Shown: positions 8,526 to 17,811, counted from the stretch's first letter. The stretch: 64,000 nt of DNA from Gammaproteobacteria bacterium (GCA_018819515.1 JAHJPX010000006.1:1-64000), one strand, 5' to 3'. Translations and numbers: made by a program. The notes: generated by a model not told the origin, from the letters alone.

Positions 8526-9335
8526 CTACTGGCCCTGCGTCTTGTCGCGTTCGATCAGCGCGTAGGCGGAATGGTTGTGGATGGACTCGAAGTTCTCCGC
8601 TTCGGCCACATAGGCGTCGATGCGAGGGTCGGCATTGAGCATGCCGGCGACATCGCGGATGATGTCCTCGACGAACTTGGGATTGTCGTAGGCGCGCTCG
8701 GTGACGAACTTCTCGTCGGTACGCTTCAACAAGCCATATACTTCGCAGGACGCCTGCGCTTCCACCATTTGCACCAGATCCTCGATCCAGACGAAGGTGT
8801 TGGTGCGGGCGGTCACGGTGATGTGCGAGCGCTGGTTGTGGGCGCCACGCTCGGAGATTTCCTTCGAGCACGGGCACAGGCTGGTCGCCGGTACGACGAC
8901 CTTGGTGGTCTGGCGATACAGGTTGCCGGCGAGAATCTCTCCCGTGAACGTCACCTCGTAATCCATCAGGCTCATCACCTCCGACACCGGTGCCTGCTTA
9001 TTGATGAAGTACGGGAATACCATTTCCACGCGACCTGTTTCGGCTTCCAGGCGCTCGACCATCTCGCGCAGCATGGTCTCGAAATTCTCCACGGAAATTT
9101 CACGCTCGTAGCCGTTGAGGATCTCGAGGAAACGCGACATGTGCGTGCCCTTGAAATTATGCGGCAGGGCGACGTACATGTTGAAAGTGGCGATCGTGTG
9201 CTGCACGCCGTCGCTCTTGTCCAGCACCCGGATCGGGTGCCGAACGGACTTGATTCCGACCTGGTTGATCGGCAGCCTGCGCGAGTCGGCGCTGCCTTGT
9301 ACGTCCGGAATGGCCATGGGATCTCTAATGTTCAT
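8526..9335 (-). CDS. folE2: GTP cyclohydrolase FolE2 (type IB)
   Basis: This metal-flexible enzyme converts GTP to 7,8-dihydroneopterin triphosphate for folate synthesis and is unrelated in sequence to zinc-dependent FolE. The 269-residue protein shows the family blocks ATFNMYVALP, KGTHMSRF, SLCPCSKE with the metal-binding Cys, and ESIHNHSAYA. I chose the ATG at 9335, preceded by GAGAG, giving the family start MNIRDPMAIPDVQ; the frame remains open 17 codons upstream. It is read from its own promoter between it and dxs. Confidence 0.92.
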   Translation of the reverse strand: MNIRDPMAIPDVQGSADSRRLPINQVGIKSVRHPIRVLDKSDGVQHTIATFNMYVALPHNFKGTHMSRFLEILNGYEREISVENFETMLREMVERLEAETGRVEMVFPYFINKQAPVSEVMSLMDYEVTFTGEILAGNLYRQTTKVVVPATSLCPCSKEISERGAHNQRSHITVTARTNTFVWIEDLVQMVEAQASCEVYGLLKRTDEKFVTERAYDNPKFVEDIIRDVAGMLNADPRIDAYVAEAENFESIHNHSAYALIERDKTQGQ

Positions 9336-9400
9336 GGAACGCTCTCTCGGGGTCGGGGGTGCGCGCGGTACGTGCCGCAGCGTCATTCATCTCTTGGCCG

Positions 9401-9429
9401 AGGATAACATTCCCGATAAAAATACTCAA
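9401..9429 (-). promoter_or_regulatory. Sigma-70-like promoter of folE2
   Basis: On the minus strand, TTGAGT (9429-9424) and TATCCT (9406-9401) are separated by exactly 17 bp. The -35 overlaps the end of dxs. Transcription would start about 60 nt upstream of the folE2 ATG. Confidence 0.5.
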
Positions 9430-11273
9430 CAACTAAATGCCTGAACCTGCCGAATGATACCTGCTGCGTCGAGGCCGAGTTCGGCGAGCATCTGCATTTG
9501 GTCGCCGTGTTCGACAAACCGGTCCGGCAACCCTATCCGGTGAATCCGCGTCTTCATGCCCTGCGTTTCCAGGGAGCGCGCGACTTCGGCGCCGGCGCCG
9601 CCGATGATGGAGTTTTCCTCCACGCTGATCAACATATCGTGCGTTTCGGCCAAATGCTTGATCAGGAGATCGTCGACGGGCTTGACGAAGCGCATGTTGG
9701 CGACCGTCGCTTCCAGCCTTTCCCCGGCTTCGAGAGCGGCCGCGAGCGTCGTACCGAAAGCAAGGATGGCGATGCGCTGCCCTTGGCGCCTGACCTCTCC
9801 CTTGCCAACCGGCAGCGTATCAAAAGTCAGCCGTGGCGACACGCCGGGGCCGGCGCCGCGCGGGTAGCGTACTGCGGCCGGGCCGTCGATATGAAACGCG
9901 GTGGTCAGCATGGCGCGGCATTCGGCTTCATCGGCGGGTGCCATGACCACCAGATTCGGAATGCAGGCGAGATAGGAAAGATCGAAGGCACCCTGATGAG
10001 TCGCGCCGTCCGCGCCGACGATTCCGCCGCGATCGATGGCGAACATGACGGGAAGGTTCTGCAACGCGATGTCGTGGATCAGTTGATCGTAGGCGCGCTG
10101 CAGGAAGGTCGAATAGATCGCGACCACGGGCTTCATGCCCTCGCAGGCAAGGCCGGCAGCGAAGGTGAGAGCGTGCTGCTCGGCGATGCCGACATCGTGG
10201 TGGCGCTGCGGAAATTCCTCGGCGAAGCGCACCATGCCCGAACCTTCGGTCATCGCCGGCGTGATGCCGATCAACCGCGAATCCTCCCTGGCCATGTCGC
10301 AAAGCCAGTCGCCGAACACCTGTGTGTAGGTCAGCTTGCCGGCCTTGCCGGAAGAGACGATGCCGTTGGTCGAATCGAATTTCGAGACGCCGTGATAGAG
10401 GATCGGATCGGCCTCGGCGAGCTTGTAGCCTTGTCCTTTCCTGGTGACGATATGCAGGAACTGCGGACCCTCCAGTTGGCGCAGGTTCTGCAACGTCGGG
10501 ATCAGCGAATCGAGATCGTGGCCGTCGATCGGGCCGATGTACTTGAAGCCGAATTCCTCGAACAACGTGCCGGGCACGAACATTCCCTTGAAATGCTCCT
10601 CGGCGCGCTTGGCCAGTTCGAGCAACTGGGGCGTCTTCGACAGCACCTTCTCGCCGGCCTTGCGCGCGGCGTTGAGCGTGCGCCCCGAAAGCAGGCGGGC
10701 AAGGTACTTGTTGAGCGCGCCCACCGGCCGGGAAATCGACATGTCGTTGTCGTTGAGAATCACCAGCAGGTTGGCGTCGATGACGCCCGCGTTATTGAGC
10801 GCTTCGAACGCCTGGCCCGCGGACATGGCGCCATCGCCGATCACCGCGACTACGCGCCGTTCCTCGCCCTTGTCGCGGGCGGCGACAGCCATGCCGAGGG
10901 CGGCGGAAATCGAGGTCGAGGAATGGCCGACGCCGAAGGTGTCATATTCGCTCTCGGTTCGTCGCGGGAAGCCGCCGACGCCATCCTTCATCCGCAGGCG
11001 GGCCATGCCATCGCGCCGGCCGGTCAGCACCTTGTGGCCGTATGTCTGATGGCCGACGTCCCAGACCAGTCGATCGTCCGGCGTGTCGAATACATAATGC
11101 AGCGCGATGGTCAGCTCGACCGTGCCGAGGTTGGACGACAGATGGCCGCCAGTCCTGGCCACGGAGTCGATCAGAAAGGTGCGCAATTCCTCGGCGAGTG
11201 TCGCCAGCGATTCGCGTGGAAGCAGACGCAGGTCGGTCGGCGAGTTGATGGTATCGAGGAGTGGATAGGACAT
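9426..11273 (-). CDS. dxs: 1-deoxy-D-xylulose-5-phosphate synthase
   Basis: DXS condenses pyruvate and glyceraldehyde 3-phosphate using thiamine diphosphate, the entry step of the MEP isoprenoid pathway. The 615-residue protein is full length, with GHLSSNLG, the thiamine-binding GDGAMSAGQAFEALNNA block, the catalytic GIAEQHA motif and C-terminal MRFVKPVDD. Residues 477-484 (VSPRLTF region) are encoded by a copy of the dispersed 24-bp motif, at a place where other DXS proteins vary. Its ATG overlaps the ispA stop, so the two are translationally coupled. Confidence 0.96.
   Translation of the reverse strand: MSYPLLDTINSPTDLRLLPRESLATLAEELRTFLIDSVARTGGHLSSNLGTVELTIALHYVFDTPDDRLVWDVGHQTYGHKVLTGRRDGMARLRMKDGVGGFPRRTESEYDTFGVGHSSTSISAALGMAVAARDKGEERRVVAVIGDGAMSAGQAFEALNNAGVIDANLLVILNDNDMSISRPVGALNKYLARLLSGRTLNAARKAGEKVLSKTPQLLELAKRAEEHFKGMFVPGTLFEEFGFKYIGPIDGHDLDSLIPTLQNLRQLEGPQFLHIVTRKGQGYKLAEADPILYHGVSKFDSTNGIVSSGKAGKLTYTQVFGDWLCDMAREDSRLIGITPAMTEGSGMVRFAEEFPQRHHDVGIAEQHALTFAAGLACEGMKPVVAIYSTFLQRAYDQLIHDIALQNLPVMFAIDRGGIVGADGATHQGAFDLSYLACIPNLVVMAPADEAECRAMLTTAFHIDGPAAVRYPRGAGPGVSPRLTFDTLPVGKGEVRRQGQRIAILAFGTTLAAALEAGERLEATVANMRFVKPVDDLLIKHLAETHDMLISVEENSIIGGAGAEVARSLETQGMKTRIHRIGLPDRFVEHGDQMQMLAELGLDAAGIIRQVQAFSC
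9822..9845 (+). repeat. Dispersed 24-bp motif inside dxs
   Basis: This perfect 24-bp copy (AAAA plus the 20-bp core) is in plus orientation, antisense to dxs. On the dxs coding strand it encodes GVSPRLTF, just after the conserved AVRYPRG segment. From memory of E. coli DXS, the surrounding segment is about the same length, so the motif appears to replace sequence rather than lengthen the protein. Confidence 0.85.
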
Positions 11274-12139
11274 CAGAATTTGCGGTCGACGATGTAGTCG
11301 GTGAGTTCGATCAGACGGCGGGCGCGCACGCCAAGCGGCGCCAGCGCGGCCTTCGCGTCACGGCGCAGGTCAACGGCCATGTGTTTGGCGTCGGCGAGGC
11401 CGAGCAGACTTACGTAGGTGGGCTTGTTCTGCGCGGCGTCCTTGCCGGCGGTCTTGCCCAGTGTTGCGGTACTCGCCTCGGCATCGAGGATGTCATCCAC
11501 GACTTGAAAAAGCAGGCCGATGCGGCCGGCAAAATGGCTCAAGGCAAACAGCGTCTTGTCGTCGGCAGCGCCAACGTGCGCCCCCAGCAATACCGCCGCG
11601 CGAATCAGCGCCCCGGTCTTGTGGATGTGCATGAATTCGAGTTCCTCGACCGTCAGTGCTTTGCCGACGGCGGCAAGGTCGATCGCCTGTCCGCCGGCCA
11701 TGCCGCGCGAGCCGCTGGCCTGGGCGAGCAGCGCGATCATTTCCGGCGTGCCGCCATTCTCCGCCAGTATCTGGAAGGCAAGGGTCTGCAGGGCATCGCC
11801 GACCAACAGAGCGGTCGCCTCGTCGTACTCGACGTGGCACGTTGGCTTGCCGCGCCGAAGGACGTCGTTGTCCATGCAGGGCAGGTCGTCATGCGCCAGC
11901 GAATAGGCGTGAACGAGTTCGACCGCGCAGGCGGGCACGTCGAGCCGGGTGGCGTCGCCGGCGAATATCTCGCCGGCCGCATGGCACAAAAGCGGACGTA
12001 TCCGCTTGCCACCGCCGAGCGTGGCGTAGCGCATCGCATGATGAAGACGATGGGGTGCAGTCGTGGCGAGCGGCAGAAAACGTTCGAGTGCCGATTCTGT
12101 CCGCGCCTGAATCGCGGCCATCCAGGTCGGGAAATCCAT
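11273..12139 (-). CDS. ispA: Farnesyl diphosphate synthase
   Basis: This enzyme builds C15 farnesyl diphosphate from C5 units for quinone and undecaprenyl synthesis. The 288-residue protein has GGGKRIRP, the first Asp-rich motif HDDLPCMDND, the GGQAID block, and the second Asp-rich motif VVDDILD. ATG 12139 is the family-like start; upstream in-frame sequence is an arginine-rich shadow. It begins 2 nt after xseB and overlaps dxs by ATGA coupling. Confidence 0.94.
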   Translation of the reverse strand: MDFPTWMAAIQARTESALERFLPLATTAPHRLHHAMRYATLGGGKRIRPLLCHAAGEIFAGDATRLDVPACAVELVHAYSLAHDDLPCMDNDVLRRGKPTCHVEYDEATALLVGDALQTLAFQILAENGGTPEMIALLAQASGSRGMAGGQAIDLAAVGKALTVEELEFMHIHKTGALIRAAVLLGAHVGAADDKTLFALSHFAGRIGLLFQVVDDILDAEASTATLGKTAGKDAAQNKPTYVSLLGLADAKHMAVDLRRDAKAALAPLGVRARRLIELTDYIVDRKF

Positions 12140-12141
12140 GT

Positions 12142-12402
12142 TCAGTTGTCGGCGCCGCCGACGCCGGCGGCGTCGAATTCGCGCAGCACGCCATTTTCGA
12201 GGACTTGCAGTTTTGCCTCGGCGGCGGCAAGGGTTTCCTGGCATTGCCGCAACAGCGCAACGCCGCGCTCGTAGGCTGCCAGAGACTCTTCAAGCGGCGC
12301 GTTGCCCGCTTCCATCGCTTGCACGATGGCCTCGAGTTCCTGCAATGCGGACTCGAAAGACGGGGACGACGAGGGTGACTTCTGCGTGCCTGTTTTGGCC
12401 AT
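12142..12402 (-). CDS. xseB: Exodeoxyribonuclease VII small subunit
   Basis: This 86-residue protein, with XseA, forms the single-strand-specific exonuclease VII. It has the family block SFESALQELEAIVQAMEAG followed by LEESLAAYERGV. It is first in the xseB-ispA-dxs operon, an order common in proteobacteria. A divergent oxygenase gene starts 165 bp away. Confidence 0.93.
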   Translation of the reverse strand: MAKTGTQKSPSSSPSFESALQELEAIVQAMEAGNAPLEESLAAYERGVALLRQCQETLAAAEAKLQVLENGVLREFDAAGVGGADN

Positions 12403-12566
12403 GTAGGAGAGCCGGATGATGATGCTCGGGAAAGGTGCAAAAATACCGCATGCAGAGCCCTCCGGTCAATTTGGAATCGTTTTTGGCTATACTGGGCCAT
12501 CCCGGTTCCGGGCCATTCACCGTCCTATTTTTTCCGGTTTCCGGCGTCTTCAGGAGGTAGGGCACC

Positions 12567-13685
12567 ATGTCCGACATTGCGAGCCGCGCCAGGCTTTCGC
12601 CCGGTGCTTCCCAGTTTCCCGTCGAATGGTATTTCGACGAAAAACTCTTTGAACTGGAGAAAAAGCTCATCTTCGATGCCGGTCCGGGCTACGTCGGACA
12701 TGAGTTGATGGTGCCGGAGTTGTACAACTATCGCTCGCAGGAATGGCTCGACCATTCGCGTCTATTGGTACGTCAGCCTGACGGCGTGGTCGACATGTCG
12801 AACATCTGCCGCCATCGCCAGGCCATCATGCTGCAAGGTTCGGGCACCGCGCACAACATCGTTTGCCCCATCCACCGCTGGACCTACGATACAAAAGGCG
12901 AATTGATCGGCGCGCCACATTTCCCGGAGAATCCGTGCCTCAACCTGAACAAGCGCAAGCTCGAATCGTGGAACGGCTTGCTGTTCAAGGGCCCGCGCTC
13001 CGCGGCGGCGGACTTGGCGGGCATGCACCTGGCCGGCGAGTTCGATTTCAGCGGATACAAACTGGACAGGGTCGAACTGCATCAGTGCAATTACAACTGG
13101 AAGACGTTCATCGAGGTTTATCTCGAGGACTACCACGTCGTACCCTACCATCCGGGCTTAGGCAACTTCGTCACTTGCGACGATCTCACCTGGCAATTTG
13201 GCGAGTGGTACTCTGTGCAGAAGGTCGGCATCACTTCGCTTGATCGCGTCGGCTCGAAGGCCTACGGCCGCTGGCAGCAGGCGGTTCTGGATTTCTACAC
13301 AGCCAAGGGCGAAAAGCCGAGACAGGGAGCGGTGTGGCTGACCTATTATCCGAATATCATGGTCGAGTGGTATCCGCATGTGCTTGTCGTGTCGACGGTC
13401 ATTCCGCAAGACGTCAATCACACCATGAACGTCGTGGAGTTCTACTACCCAGAGGAGATCGCGCTGTTCGAGCGCGAGTTCATCGAGGCGGAGCAGGCGG
13501 CTTACATGGAGACGGCTATCGAGGACGACGACATCGCCGAGCGCATGGACCGCGGCCGCCACGCGCTGCTCAAGGAGGGCCGCAATGAGGTTGGTCCCTA
13601 CCAGTCGCCAACCGAGGACGGCATGCAGCACTTTCACGAGTTTTATCGGCGCATCATGGCCGACCACATTCAGGACAAAAAATGA
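12567..13685 (+). CDS. Rieske-type aromatic ring-hydroxylating oxygenase alpha-subunit-like protein
   Basis: The 372-residue protein has a Rieske [2Fe-2S] site (CRH near 80 and CPIH near 99) and the mononuclear iron motif EDYHVVPYHPGL with its two His residues, the layout of oxygenase alpha subunits. The substrate is unknown: no beta subunit, reductase or catabolic gene lies nearby. It has a strong AGGAGG ribosome-binding site. Its stop overlaps the next start (ATGA), making it the first gene of a coupled operon with a SpoIIAA-like protein, a sulfurtransferase and PurT. The constant-looking neighbourhood suggests a housekeeping rather than catabolic role, but that is inference. Confidence 0.85.
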   Translation: MSDIASRARLSPGASQFPVEWYFDEKLFELEKKLIFDAGPGYVGHELMVPELYNYRSQEWLDHSRLLVRQPDGVVDMSNICRHRQAIMLQGSGTAHNIVCPIHRWTYDTKGELIGAPHFPENPCLNLNKRKLESWNGLLFKGPRSAAADLAGMHLAGEFDFSGYKLDRVELHQCNYNWKTFIEVYLEDYHVVPYHPGLGNFVTCDDLTWQFGEWYSVQKVGITSLDRVGSKAYGRWQQAVLDFYTAKGEKPRQGAVWLTYYPNIMVEWYPHVLVVSTVIPQDVNHTMNVVEFYYPEEIALFEREFIEAEQAAYMETAIEDDDIAERMDRGRHALLKEGRNEVGPYQSPTEDGMQHFHEFYRRIMADHIQDKK

Positions 13686-14038
13686 TCACTACCGACCAAA
13701 CCGAGAGCCAGCTTTCCGTCGCCGTGCTGGGCGAATTCACCCTTGGGGACTTTCAGGAGTTCGAAGACCTGGTGCTGGGAAAAGTCAGCCGTGGCGATAC
13801 GCCGGATCTGTTGTTCGACCTCCGCGAAATGGCCGACTTTACGGTCGACATGGCCTGGGAGGAGATCAAGTTCTCGCGTCAGCACGCGAGCGATTTCCGC
13901 CGCATCGCGGTGCTTACCGACAGCCAGTGGGTGGCCTGGAGCGCCTGGATCGAGCAGCTGTTCCTGAAGTCGGACGTGCGTGTCTTCGCTGATGAGGCCG
14001 AGGCGCGCGCTTGGCTGGCCGAAGGGGTTGCTGCGTGA
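13682..14038 (+). CDS. SpoIIAA/STAS-like protein
   Basis: This 118-residue protein resembles the STAS/SEC14-like family related to SpoIIAA: a beta strand start, a central LLFDLREMADFTVDMAWEE segment and a helix ending FADEAEARAWL. Function is unknown. Residues 33-41 (GKVSRGDTP region) come from a copy of the dispersed motif with one mismatch. It overlaps both neighbours by four bases and so is translated with the Rieske protein and sulfurtransferase. Confidence 0.7.
   Translation: MITTDQTESQLSVAVLGEFTLGDFQEFEDLVLGKVSRGDTPDLLFDLREMADFTVDMAWEEIKFSRQHASDFRRIAVLTDSQWVAWSAWIEQLFLKSDVRVFADEAEARAWLAEGVAA
13780..13803 (+). repeat. Dispersed 24-bp motif inside the SpoIIAA-like gene
   Basis: The copy matches the consensus except for one C-to-T change in GACAC (here GATAC). 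It is in plus orientation and is read in the frame giving KVSRGDTP. Confidence 0.85.
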
Positions 14039-14883
14039 GTTCCCTGCTCGTTACCGCGGAAGAACTGCTCGCCCATGTCGGCAATCCGGACTGGCGTGTC
14101 TTCGATTGTCGCCACGATCTCGAAAACGTTCAATATGGCGAGAACGCCTACATCAAGGGGCATGTCCCCGGCGCGCTGTTCCTGCATCTCGATCGCGATC
14201 TTTCGGGCGAAAAGAACGGCAGCAACGGCCGGCACCCGCTACCGGATCCGGAGGCATTCGCCAGGCGCATGAGCGAATGCGGTGTCGGTCCCGACACGCA
14301 GGTCGTCGCCTACGACAACGAGGGCGGCGTGTTCGCTGCCCGCTTCTGGTGGATGCTCCACTGGCTGGGGCACGACAAGGCGGCGTTGCTCGATGGCGGT
14401 CTCGCCGCCTGGCGCAAGGTCGGCAAGACAATGAGCAGCGAGGTGCCGACCCTTCCGCTGGCACGTTTCGCTCCCCGTCCCCGATCCACGATGCAGGTTG
14501 ACGCCGGATACGTTCAGGGGAAACTCGGCGCGCGCGAAACGCTCGTTCTCGATGCCCGCGCCCCCGAGCGATTCACCGGCGAAGAGGAAATACTCGATCC
14601 GGTTGCGGGCCATATTCCGGGTGCGATCAACCGTTTCTGGTTCGACAACCTCGACGACAACGGTATCTATTTCAAGTCTCCCGAAGAACTGCGTGCAGAT
14701 TTCCATGACCTGCTAGCGGGGCGCGATCCAGCATCGGTCGTCCAGCAATGCGGCTCGGGCGTCACCGCCTGCCACAATATCCTGGCGATGGAAATTGCCG
14801 GCCTCAAAGGCTCGAAGCTCTACCCCGGCTCGTGGAGCGAATGGTGCGCCGACCCGGCGCGCCCGATCGCCACGGGGGAGTGA
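14035..14883 (+). CDS. Thiosulfate/3-mercaptopyruvate sulfurtransferase (tandem rhodanese)
   Basis: The 282-residue protein has two rhodanese domains. The second carries the catalytic loop QQCGSGVTACHN near residue 240, whose CGSGVTA form is typical of SseA-type 3-mercaptopyruvate or thiosulfate sulfurtransferases. The first domain is inactive-like but keeps GHVPGALFLHLDRDLSG. A GTG start at 14035 overlaps the previous stop (GTGA) and follows GAAGGGG. The exact sulfur donor cannot be told from sequence. Confidence 0.88.
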   Translation: MSSLLVTAEELLAHVGNPDWRVFDCRHDLENVQYGENAYIKGHVPGALFLHLDRDLSGEKNGSNGRHPLPDPEAFARRMSECGVGPDTQVVAYDNEGGVFAARFWWMLHWLGHDKAALLDGGLAAWRKVGKTMSSEVPTLPLARFAPRPRSTMQVDAGYVQGKLGARETLVLDARAPERFTGEEEILDPVAGHIPGAINRFWFDNLDDNGIYFKSPEELRADFHDLLAGRDPASVVQQCGSGVTACHNILAMEIAGLKGSKLYPGSWSEWCADPARPIATGE

Positions 14884-14885
14884 GC

Positions 14886-16088
14886 GTGGTGCGCATCGGC
14901 ACGCCGCTGTCGCCGTCGGCGACCCGAGTCATGCTGCTCGGCTGCGGCGAGCTCGGCAAGGAGGTCGTGATTGCCATGCAGCGCCTCGGTTGCGAAGTGA
15001 TCGGCGTAGACCGCTACGCCAACGCACCGGGCATGCAGGTCGCGCATCGCAGCCACGTCGTCACCATGTCAGACGGCGCTGCGTTACGCGCCGTCATTGA
15101 GCAGGAAAGACCGCATCTGGTCGTGCCCGAGATCGAGGCGATCGCTACCGCGACGCTGGTCGAGATCGAGCAGGAAGGCTGGACGGAGATCATCCCGACC
15201 GCGCGCGCCGCGCAACTGACCATGAACCGCGAAGGCATTCGCCGCCTCGCGGCCGAGGAACTCGGCCTGCCGACTTCGCCCTACAAGTTTGCCGATTCGT
15301 TGGCCGAACTGCAGGCCGCCATCGATAGCGGCATTGGTTGCCCCTGCGTTGTCAAGCCCGTGATGTCGTCATCAGGCAAGGGCCAGTCTCTGGTGAGGAC
15401 GCCAGCCGATGTCGAGAAGGCGTGGAGCTACGCTCAGGCCGGCGGTCGTGTCGGGCTGGGGCGGGTGATTGTCGAAGGCTTCATCGATTTCGAGTACGAA
15501 ATCACGCAGCTCACCGTGCGCGCGATCGATGCCACCGGTGCGGTGGAGACATACTTCTGCGAACCCATCGGCCACGTGCAGGTGAATGGCGACTATGTGG
15601 AATCGTGGCAGCCGATGGCGATGTCGGCAGAAGCGCTACGGAAGTCGCGTGACATCGCGAAAGCGGTTACCACCGCGCTCGGCGGCCGCGGCATCTTCGG
15701 CGTCGAACTGTTTGTCAAGGGTGACCAGGTCTGGTTCTCCGAGGTCAGCCCGCGTCCGCACGATACCGGACTCGTTACACTCGCGACGCAACGCCTTTCA
15801 GAGTTCGAATTGCATGCCCGTGCGATTCTCGGCCTGCCTGTCGATGTCAGCCTGCGTCGGCCCGGTGCGTCGGCAGTGATCTACGGCGGTGTCGAGGCCA
15901 AAGGTATTGCGTTCGAGGGCGTTGCTCAAGCGCTGGCGGTGCCGGAGTCCGATGTGCGCCTGTTCGGCAAGCCGGAGAGCTTCGTCAAGCGGCGCATGGG
16001 CGTCGCGGTCGCCAACGCCGACACTACCGACCAAGCGCGCCAGCGCGCCAAGCTGGCGGCGGGAAGCATAAAGCCAATCGGTAGTTGA
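14886..16088 (+). CDS. purT: Formate-dependent phosphoribosylglycinamide formyltransferase
   Basis: PurT is an ATP-grasp enzyme that makes formylglycinamide ribonucleotide from GAR, formate and ATP, a folate-independent step of purine synthesis. The 400-residue protein has the N-terminal GCGELGKEV nucleotide fold, PVMSSSGKGQS of the ATP-grasp loop, and EVSPRPHDTG. GTG at 14886 follows a GGGGGAG site; GTG at 14880, overlapping the preceding stop, is an alternative. It ends the four-gene operon. Confidence 0.93.
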   Translation: MVRIGTPLSPSATRVMLLGCGELGKEVVIAMQRLGCEVIGVDRYANAPGMQVAHRSHVVTMSDGAALRAVIEQERPHLVVPEIEAIATATLVEIEQEGWTEIIPTARAAQLTMNREGIRRLAAEELGLPTSPYKFADSLAELQAAIDSGIGCPCVVKPVMSSSGKGQSLVRTPADVEKAWSYAQAGGRVGLGRVIVEGFIDFEYEITQLTVRAIDATGAVETYFCEPIGHVQVNGDYVESWQPMAMSAEALRKSRDIAKAVTTALGGRGIFGVELFVKGDQVWFSEVSPRPHDTGLVTLATQRLSEFELHARAILGLPVDVSLRRPGASAVIYGGVEAKGIAFEGVAQALAVPESDVRLFGKPESFVKRRMGVAVANADTTDQARQRAKLAAGSIKPIGS

Positions 16089-16155
16089 CGGCGGCGGCGA
16101 TGTCGTCCGGCGACGACGTCCGGGCCGTCCGCTTGATGTCTCTAGGATATTGCGC

Positions 16156-17811
16156 ATGAGTGCTGCTTGTCGGTTTCGTGCCACCATGGCCGTTGTCACA
16201 ATTTCTTCCCTTCTCGGTTGCGGGGGCGGCGGTTCGTCGTCTTCGGATGTCGGAAGCAGTATGAGCGGATCCGCTGGAAGTAGTGGCGGTAGTAGTAGCG
16301 GCGATAGCAGTGGTGCAAGTAACTGGATTGGTGCTTCAGGATCGCTAGGATTGACGCAATGCGTCGCCGGTTCTGGCAACGACTACCAGGTCGGACCGGA
16401 TGCCGGGCAACTGGCCTCGCTGGACGATGTTCCCTGGGAGAGCCTGGCGGCGGGCGACACCGTGCGCATCCAGTATCGCGCTACGCCATACAAGGGCAAG
16501 TTCCTGATTGCGGCGCAAGGCACGGAAGCTGCGCCGGTGCGCATCTGCGGTATCAAAGGGCCCAACGGCGAGCGTCCCATCATCGATGGCAACGGCGCCA
16601 CCACGCGTCGCGCCCTGGCCGGCCTCTACGCCTCCACGGCCCAGTACAGCGACATTCACCAATACCGCTCGATCATCGTCATCAAACCGCTGGCGACTCA
16701 GGCGTATGAAGCTTATCCCCGCCACATCCAGATCGACGGGCTCGACATCCGCAGCGCCCATCCCGACTACCAGTTCACCGATGCCAGCGGCAATACCAAA
16801 CGCTATGTCACGGACGGCTTCGGCGCCTGCATCTGGATCGACCGCGGCCATAACATCACAATCGCTGACAACGAAATCAGCGACTGCACCAATGGTGTTT
16901 TCAGCAAATCGACTGACGATGGCGATTTCGCCGTCACCAAGTTCATTCGGCTGGCTGGCAACTACATTCATGGTAACGGTTTTGCCAACGACGTTCACGA
17001 GCACAACACCTACATGCAAAGCGTGAACATCCTCTACGAGTACAACTGGTACGGTCCGTTACGCAATGGCGCGCTGGGCAACGCCATCAAGGACCGCTCC
17101 GTTGGCACGATCGTACGCTTCAACCGCATTGAGGAAGGGGCTCATGCCATCGACCTCGTCGAGTCCGAGGACTTCCCGGTCACCGCGACCTCCAACCCCG
17201 ACTACCGCGCTGCATTCGTATATGGGAACGAGATCGTCAAGGATGGCGACACCGGGAGCGTGATCCATTACGGCGGCGACCACTACGATTCAAGTCCTGG
17301 CGCGTCGTGGGGCGAGCCCATCTTCCGCAAGGGTACGCTCTACTTCTTCAACAACACGCTCTACGTCACCGGTTCTTCTACGCAGTTGTTTCAGATCTCG
17401 ACGACGGAAGAAACGGCCGAAGTCTGGAACAACATCTTTTACTGTGCTTCCGGCATTGCCAGTGGATACTGCCGCATGCGTGCAACCAGCGAGGTTGGCT
17501 CCGCCTGGACTCCCGGCGGCATCGTCAATCTTTGGAAGAACTGGGCAAGCAGTGGCTGGACCGATTCCGATCCCTATCACACTGTTCCCGGACAACTGAA
17601 CGGCAGCGCGAACGTGATATCCGGCGCCAGCGCTCCGATCGACCTGGCGACGTTGATTCCGCTCGCCGGCTCGGACGTGGTCGATGCTGGCGTAGCCGGT
17701 CACGCCGCGGCGTCGGCTTATGTCGTCGATGCGCAGCTCGATGCAAACTTCGCGCCAACGACTCGCGCGGTCAATGGCGGCTCTATCGATATTGGAGCGG
17801 TCGAGCGGTAG
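16156..17811 (+). CDS. Lipoprotein with probable right-handed beta-helix domain
   Basis: The 551-residue protein has a signal peptide ending in a lipobox (SLLGC, Cys near 22), then a Gly/Ser-rich linker to about residue 55. The rest has recurring Asn- and Asp-rich turns such as GHNITIADNEISDCTNGVF, IRLAGNYIHGNG, LYFFNNTLYV and VWNNIFYC, which look like coils of a parallel beta-helix as in polysaccharide lyases and other surface proteins. I see no identifiable catalytic motif. The ATG at 16156 follows AGGA. It is not coupled to purT and is followed by a non-coding stretch. Confidence 0.7.
   Translation: MSAACRFRATMAVVTISSLLGCGGGGSSSSDVGSSMSGSAGSSGGSSSGDSSGASNWIGASGSLGLTQCVAGSGNDYQVGPDAGQLASLDDVPWESLAAGDTVRIQYRATPYKGKFLIAAQGTEAAPVRICGIKGPNGERPIIDGNGATTRRALAGLYASTAQYSDIHQYRSIIVIKPLATQAYEAYPRHIQIDGLDIRSAHPDYQFTDASGNTKRYVTDGFGACIWIDRGHNITIADNEISDCTNGVFSKSTDDGDFAVTKFIRLAGNYIHGNGFANDVHEHNTYMQSVNILYEYNWYGPLRNGALGNAIKDRSVGTIVRFNRIEEGAHAIDLVESEDFPVTATSNPDYRAAFVYGNEIVKDGDTGSVIHYGGDHYDSSPGASWGEPIFRKGTLYFFNNTLYVTGSSTQLFQISTTEETAEVWNNIFYCASGIASGYCRMRATSEVGSAWTPGGIVNLWKNWASSGWTDSDPYHTVPGQLNGSANVISGASAPIDLATLIPLAGSDVVDAGVAGHAAASAYVVDAQLDANFAPTTRAVNGGSIDIGAVER

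Noticed and set aside
9498..11297. 599-codon plus-strand ORF opposite dxs
   Set aside because: It is an antisense shadow of dxs in GC-rich DNA; the minus strand shows clear DXS motifs.
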